Source of the DNA: Sulfuricurvum sp.
GTDB lineage: Bacteria > Campylobacterota > Campylobacteria > Campylobacterales > Sulfurimonadaceae
NCBI GenBank assembly: GCA_030679635.1
Contig: JAUXSZ010000265.1
Location: forward strand, 1 to 7,029
Direction: 5' to 3'
DNA length: 7,029 nucleotides
A model generated the notes under the pieces. It was not told the origin of the DNA, did no database searches, and saw only the letters and a program-made list of their open reading frames with translations. Shown piece after piece: positions 4,503 to 7,029 of this stretch (its first letter is position 1; the number at the start of each line of letters is the position of its first letter). The position numbers and the translations under genes are program-made.

Positions 4503-5716
4503 TGTCTCTCATTGATACCCGCTCCTCTCGAATCAAAGCCGTTGCCCATGGCTTCTTTCTTTCCATCACGACAACCATTGCCGAACCCGCCATCATTCTC
4601 CCCTTGATCCTCAATTTTTTTGGTGCATCGACACTCCTCATCGGGCTTCTCTCATCATTGCTCAAAGGGGGAGCGATTATCGTCCAGCTTTTCGCCGCGT
4701 TCAGCGCCCAAAGCTATACGCGCGTTATGCCCTATTTGCGGCTTGTCTTCTTAACCCGTTTTCTTTCATGGTTCGGCATTGGGGTTAGCATTTATTTTTT
4801 TGGATCGGATCATCCTTCGTGGGCACTGTGGAGCATCGGAATCGGATTGTTTATTTTTTCGTTTGCGGCGGGATTCGGATCCATTTATTTCAATGAAATA
4901 CTGGGTAAAGTTTTTTCTCATCGATATCGCGGGCGGGTATTTGCACAACGCCAGTTTGCCGCAGGCCTAGGAGCCCTGATCAGCGGTGTGAGCGCCGGAG
5001 TCATCTTGGAATACACTCCGGCACCCGAAAGCTTTGCCTATCTTTTTATGTTCAGCGCTTTTGTGATGATTTTAGGGGTTATCCCCTATGCTCTTATCCA
5101 AGAACCGATCAAAGAAAACATCATTGCCAAAGAAAAACATTTCTATTCGTTTCTTATCAAATCATTTGCCCTATTGCGCTGTGATGGACAGCTTCGACGG
5201 CAAATCCGTACCTATTTGCTCGCCTACAGCCATCTTTTTTCTCTTCCCTTCATCATCTTGCAGGCCCAATCGGTATTGCATCTTGGCGGTATCCAAATCG
5301 GCTATCTCCTCACCGCACAAGTGGTCGGAGGAATGCTCAGCAATCTGATTTGGGGAAAACTCTCTTCTCGCGGGAAGATCCGCCTCATCATCACCCTCTC
5401 ATTCACAGCCTTTATCCTGGCCAATGCGCTCGCACTCTTTGCCTATCAGCTGTGGCATTACGCACTTCTCTTCTTTTTACTCGGTGCGGCGATGGACGGG
5501 ATGCGTCTGGCGTTTTCCAACAACATCCTTATAATAGCACCCGAACATCTGCGACCCGTCTACATCGCATTGCAATCGAATCTCACCTCAATCGGGCTAT
5601 TCTTTGCAATACCGGGCGCCGTCATTTTAGAGATTTATGGCTATACGGCACTCTATGGTTTTACGATTGTGATGTTATTGGGGGGGATGGTCGCCGCAAG
5701 GAGACTTGCGGATTAA
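4502..5716 (+). CDS. MFS transporter, substrate unknown
   Basis: This encodes 404 residues with about 11-12 hydrophobic helices. The fold is MFS-like, but motif A is degenerate: after helix 2 (LLIGLLSSLLKGGAIIVQLFAAF, 45-67) comes SAQSYTRVMPYLR in place of GxLaDrxGrr. The conserved-looking loop FNEILGKVFSHRYRGRVFAQRQFAAG (130-155) precedes a glycine-rich helix, and GKLSSRGKIR (285-294) after helix 8 is the second-half counterpart. The pattern is unlike the first MFS gene, so this is not a recent duplication. The ATG overlaps the transglycosylase TAA by one base (TAATG) with no good RBS, so translation probably depends on reinitiation. Its position after a murein-cleaving enzyme suggests, without proof, a role with cell-wall fragments. 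Clear AmpG identity is not seen. Its TAA directly abuts the yebC stop on the other strand. A G7 run (5680-5686) lies 12 codons before the stop. Confidence 0.82.
   Translation: MSLIDTRSSRIKAVAHGFFLSITTTIAEPAIILPLILNFFGASTLLIGLLSSLLKGGAIIVQLFAAFSAQSYTRVMPYLRLVFLTRFLSWFGIGVSIYFFGSDHPSWALWSIGIGLFIFSFAAGFGSIYFNEILGKVFSHRYRGRVFAQRQFAAGLGALISGVSAGVILEYTPAPESFAYLFMFSAFVMILGVIPYALIQEPIKENIIAKEKHFYSFLIKSFALLRCDGQLRRQIRTYLLAYSHLFSLPFIILQAQSVLHLGGIQIGYLLTAQVVGGMLSNLIWGKLSSRGKIRLIITLSFTAFILANALALFAYQLWHYALLFFLLGAAMDGMRLAFSNNILIIAPEHLRPVYIALQSNLTSIGLFFAIPGAVILEIYGYTALYGFTIVMLLGGMVAARRLAD
5680..5686 (+). repeat. G7 tract near the 3' end of the second MFS gene
   Basis: Seven G span TTG-GGG-GGG, encoding L-G-G at residues 393-395. 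A one-base gain would replace the last residues and read on to a stop ending at 5808, about 30 codons beyond the normal end and antisense to yebC. The tract is short for a contingency locus and lies at the extreme C-terminus, so any effect would be mild. Confidence 0.4.
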
Positions 5717-6424
5717 TTAGGCTATATTGGTATAAACGGCTTGGACGTCTTCGTCCTCTTCGAGTTTATCGATCAGTTTTTCAATATCGATCATCTGTTC
5801 ATCGGTAAACTCTACAGGACTGTTCGCGATACGCTCAAGCGCCGCACTGGCAGGTTCAATCCCCAGATTTTCCAGTTCGGCAGACAAAGCACCGAAGGCT
5901 GTGTAGTCACCATACACACTCACCTCCCCCTCTTCTTCTACCAAACTTTCAATCCCTGCATCGATAAGGGCAAACTCAAGCTCATCAAGATCCATGGCAG
6001 GTGTCGGAAATCGGAATACTGCTTTTCGGCTAAACATAAATTCGAGAGCCCCATTGTTTAGTGTCTCCCCTTTTCCTCTGCCAAAGCATGTGCGAATGTT
6101 GGAGACGGTACGGGCATTGTTATCGGTGGCACACTCGACAAAAATCAAGGCACCGTGAGGAGCTTTACCTTCGATATTCATTTCGAAAATCGTCGAAGCA
6201 TCTTTGCCTGAAGCCCGTTTTATTGCCGCTTCGATGTTGTCTTTCGGCATATTTTGCGCTTTAGCGCTCAAAATCGCAGAACGAAGTTTCGGGTTCATGT
6301 CCGGATCAGCGCCCCCCTCTTTGGCCGCTAGAGTGATCATTTTGCCCAGTTTTGGAAATATTCTGGACATATTGCCCCAGCGCTTCTCTTTTGCTGCTTT
6401 ACGATATTCAAACGCTCTTCCCAT
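5717..6424 (-). CDS. yebC: YebC/PmpR family protein (TACO1-like)
   Basis: This encodes 235 residues, the usual family length of about 240. MGRAFEYRKAAKEKRW (1-16) replaces the common MAGHSKW start, as I recall from the Campylobacterota branch. Conserved blocks follow: ITLAAKEGGADPDMNPKLR (30-48), AKAQNMPKDNIEAAIKRA (54-71), EGKAPHGALIFVECATDN (85-102), the NNGALEFMFSRKAVF block (123-137) and a C-terminal acidic segment from about 205. YebC proteins were long annotated as DNA-binding transcriptional regulators. More recent work links bacterial YebC and mitochondrial TACO1 to translation through proline-rich or other stalling sequences. Which role applies here is not shown by the sequence. The ATG at 6424-6422 has AGGAG 8 nt upstream. 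It lies 69 bp downstream of the eamA-like gene on the same strand, with its own candidate -10 in the gap. Confidence 0.93.
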   Translation of the reverse strand: MGRAFEYRKAAKEKRWGNMSRIFPKLGKMITLAAKEGGADPDMNPKLRSAILSAKAQNMPKDNIEAAIKRASGKDASTIFEMNIEGKAPHGALIFVECATDNNARTVSNIRTCFGRGKGETLNNGALEFMFSRKAVFRFPTPAMDLDELEFALIDAGIESLVEEEGEVSVYGDYTAFGALSAELENLGIEPASAALERIANSPVEFTDEQMIDIEKLIDKLEEDEDVQAVYTNIA

Positions 6425-6463
6425 ACGGTATGCTCCTCTAAATAAACTCTAACAATTGACCGA

Positions 6464-6469
6464 ATTATA
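6464..6469 (-). promoter_or_regulatory. Candidate -10 box for yebC
   Basis: On the minus strand this reads TATAAT, 39 bp upstream of the yebC ATG. TTGATT at 6490-6485 is a possible -35, although the 15-bp spacer is short. The element lies in the gap after the eamA-like gene, so yebC may be expressed independently of it. Confidence 0.5.
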
Positions 6470-6493
6470 GTAACAAAAACCTTTAATCAACGG

Positions 6494-7029
6494 TTAGACT
6501 GTTGATTTCTTCTGCTGGTTTATCACATACACTGCCGCAATACTGATAGCGCCGCCGATCAAAAGCGGTATCGAGGGAATTTCACCCAACAACTCGTAAC
6601 TGCTCACAAGAGCGAATACGGGAACCAACAGCATAAAGGAACTCGCTTTTCCTGATCCCATTTTTCCAGAAGCAATAAAATAGATTGTAGAAGCAACGGT
6701 TTGCGTCATGAGGGCTAAATACAAAAGAGCACTCCAAAAACGGACTCCCTGATCAAATACCTGTAGTATTCCGTGCCCATAAGCCAAAAAGAACATCGTC
6801 ACCGTCGCAATCAATCCAAGAAAAAAAGTATAGCGAATCGGATCAAGATGGAGCTGCGAATATTGGGACAACACGCTCAAAACACTCCATGTCAATGCCG
6901 CAAGGATAAAAATGAGATTGCCCGCATGAGTGAGGATGTTCCCATCCCAAAGTTCCACCATAACAAAACCGCCGATCAAACCCAACACCAATCCCAAAAC
7001 ATGCTGTTTAGCCGGGCGAAAACGGTTAA
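6494..7029 (-). CDS. EamA/DMT superfamily transporter, partial (5' end beyond right edge)
   Basis: The frame is open from the right edge and gives 177 visible residues. Codons upstream of the first possible start, a TTG at 6997-6995, still read sensibly (NRFRPAKQHV), like the cytoplasmic loop between EamA repeats, so that TTG is an internal Leu and not the start. About six hydrophobic helices are visible, beginning LGLVLGLIGGFVMV and NLIFILAALTWSVLSVL. They end with SFMLLVPVFALVSSYELLGE and PLLIGGAISIAAVYVINQ, the typical second-EamA-repeat pattern of a LP/VP helix, LGE and then a G-rich last helix. Members are 10-helix inner-membrane exporters of amino acids or other metabolites; the substrate is not predictable here. 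The visible part is roughly the C-terminal 60 percent of a usual protein of about 300 residues. yebC follows on the same strand. Confidence 0.88.
   Translation of the reverse strand, partial: NRFRPAKQHVLGLVLGLIGGFVMVELWDGNILTHAGNLIFILAALTWSVLSVLSQYSQLHLDPIRYTFFLGLIATVTMFFLAYGHGILQVFDQGVRFWSALLYLALMTQTVASTIYFIASGKMGSGKASSFMLLVPVFALVSSYELLGEIPSIPLLIGGAISIAAVYVINQQKKSTV

Noticed and set aside
5350..5808. A 152-codon plus-strand open frame over the end of the second MFS gene and yebC
   Set aside because: It is a shifted frame of the MFS gene with an unlike-protein composition and no RBS; both real genes covering it are well supported.
6470..6500. Terminator between the eamA-like gene and yebC
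   Set aside because: On the minus strand only AACC/GGTT arms of 4 bp with a 10-base loop precede T5; too weak to call.
6494..6997. A complete 167-residue transporter starting at the TTG at 6997-6995
   Set aside because: The frame remains open to the window edge with plausible loop sequence, there is no RBS before the TTG, and a protein of that length would lack most of the first EamA repeat.
1..7029. CRISPR array, tRNA, rRNA, insertion sequence or prophage
   Set aside because: No regularly spaced direct repeats, cloverleaf candidates, transposase or phage structural genes were seen on either strand.

Overview
The window looks like chromosomal sequence from a Campylobacterota (epsilonproteobacterial) organism, probably near Sulfuricurvum/Sulfurimonas. 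This is inferred from the character of the YebC N-terminus, AAAGGA-type ribosome binding sites, TATAAT -10 boxes without clear -35 boxes, T-rich upstream DNA, and dense packing with overlapping or abutting genes. No marker gene settles the taxonomy. No rRNA, tRNA, CRISPR array or insertion sequence is visible.

Left end (1-589): a type II toxin-antitoxin operon on the minus strand. A Phd/YefM-like antitoxin (79-333) overlaps the start of a RelE/ParE-like toxin that runs off the left edge. Its promoter has an extended -10 that touches a perfect 16-bp palindrome, a likely autoregulatory operator. The spacer to the next gene carries a copy of a dispersed hairpin repeat ending in seven T.

Middle left (590-2512): a plus-strand SAM-dependent methyltransferase with a TTG start and an internal run of eight G. 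It converges on an AT-rich orphan gene of 109 codons whose upstream DNA holds a perfect 9-7-9 inverted repeat. Next, on the minus strand, is a clear YaeQ homologue.

Centre (2614-5716): a tight three-gene plus-strand operon of MFS transporter, MltD-type lytic transglycosylase and second MFS transporter. The genes are joined by ATGA and TAATG overlaps, so the three are probably translationally coupled. A cell-wall-cleaving enzyme between two permeases suggests a function tying murein turnover to transport. This is the most interesting arrangement here, but its substrate is unknown.

Right end (5717-7029, minus strand): a YebC/PmpR-family protein whose stop codon directly abuts the stop of the second MFS gene, preceded by an EamA/DMT-family exporter cut by the right edge. 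yebC has its own RBS and a candidate -10 in the 69-bp gap, so it may be expressed alone or by read-through from the eamA gene.
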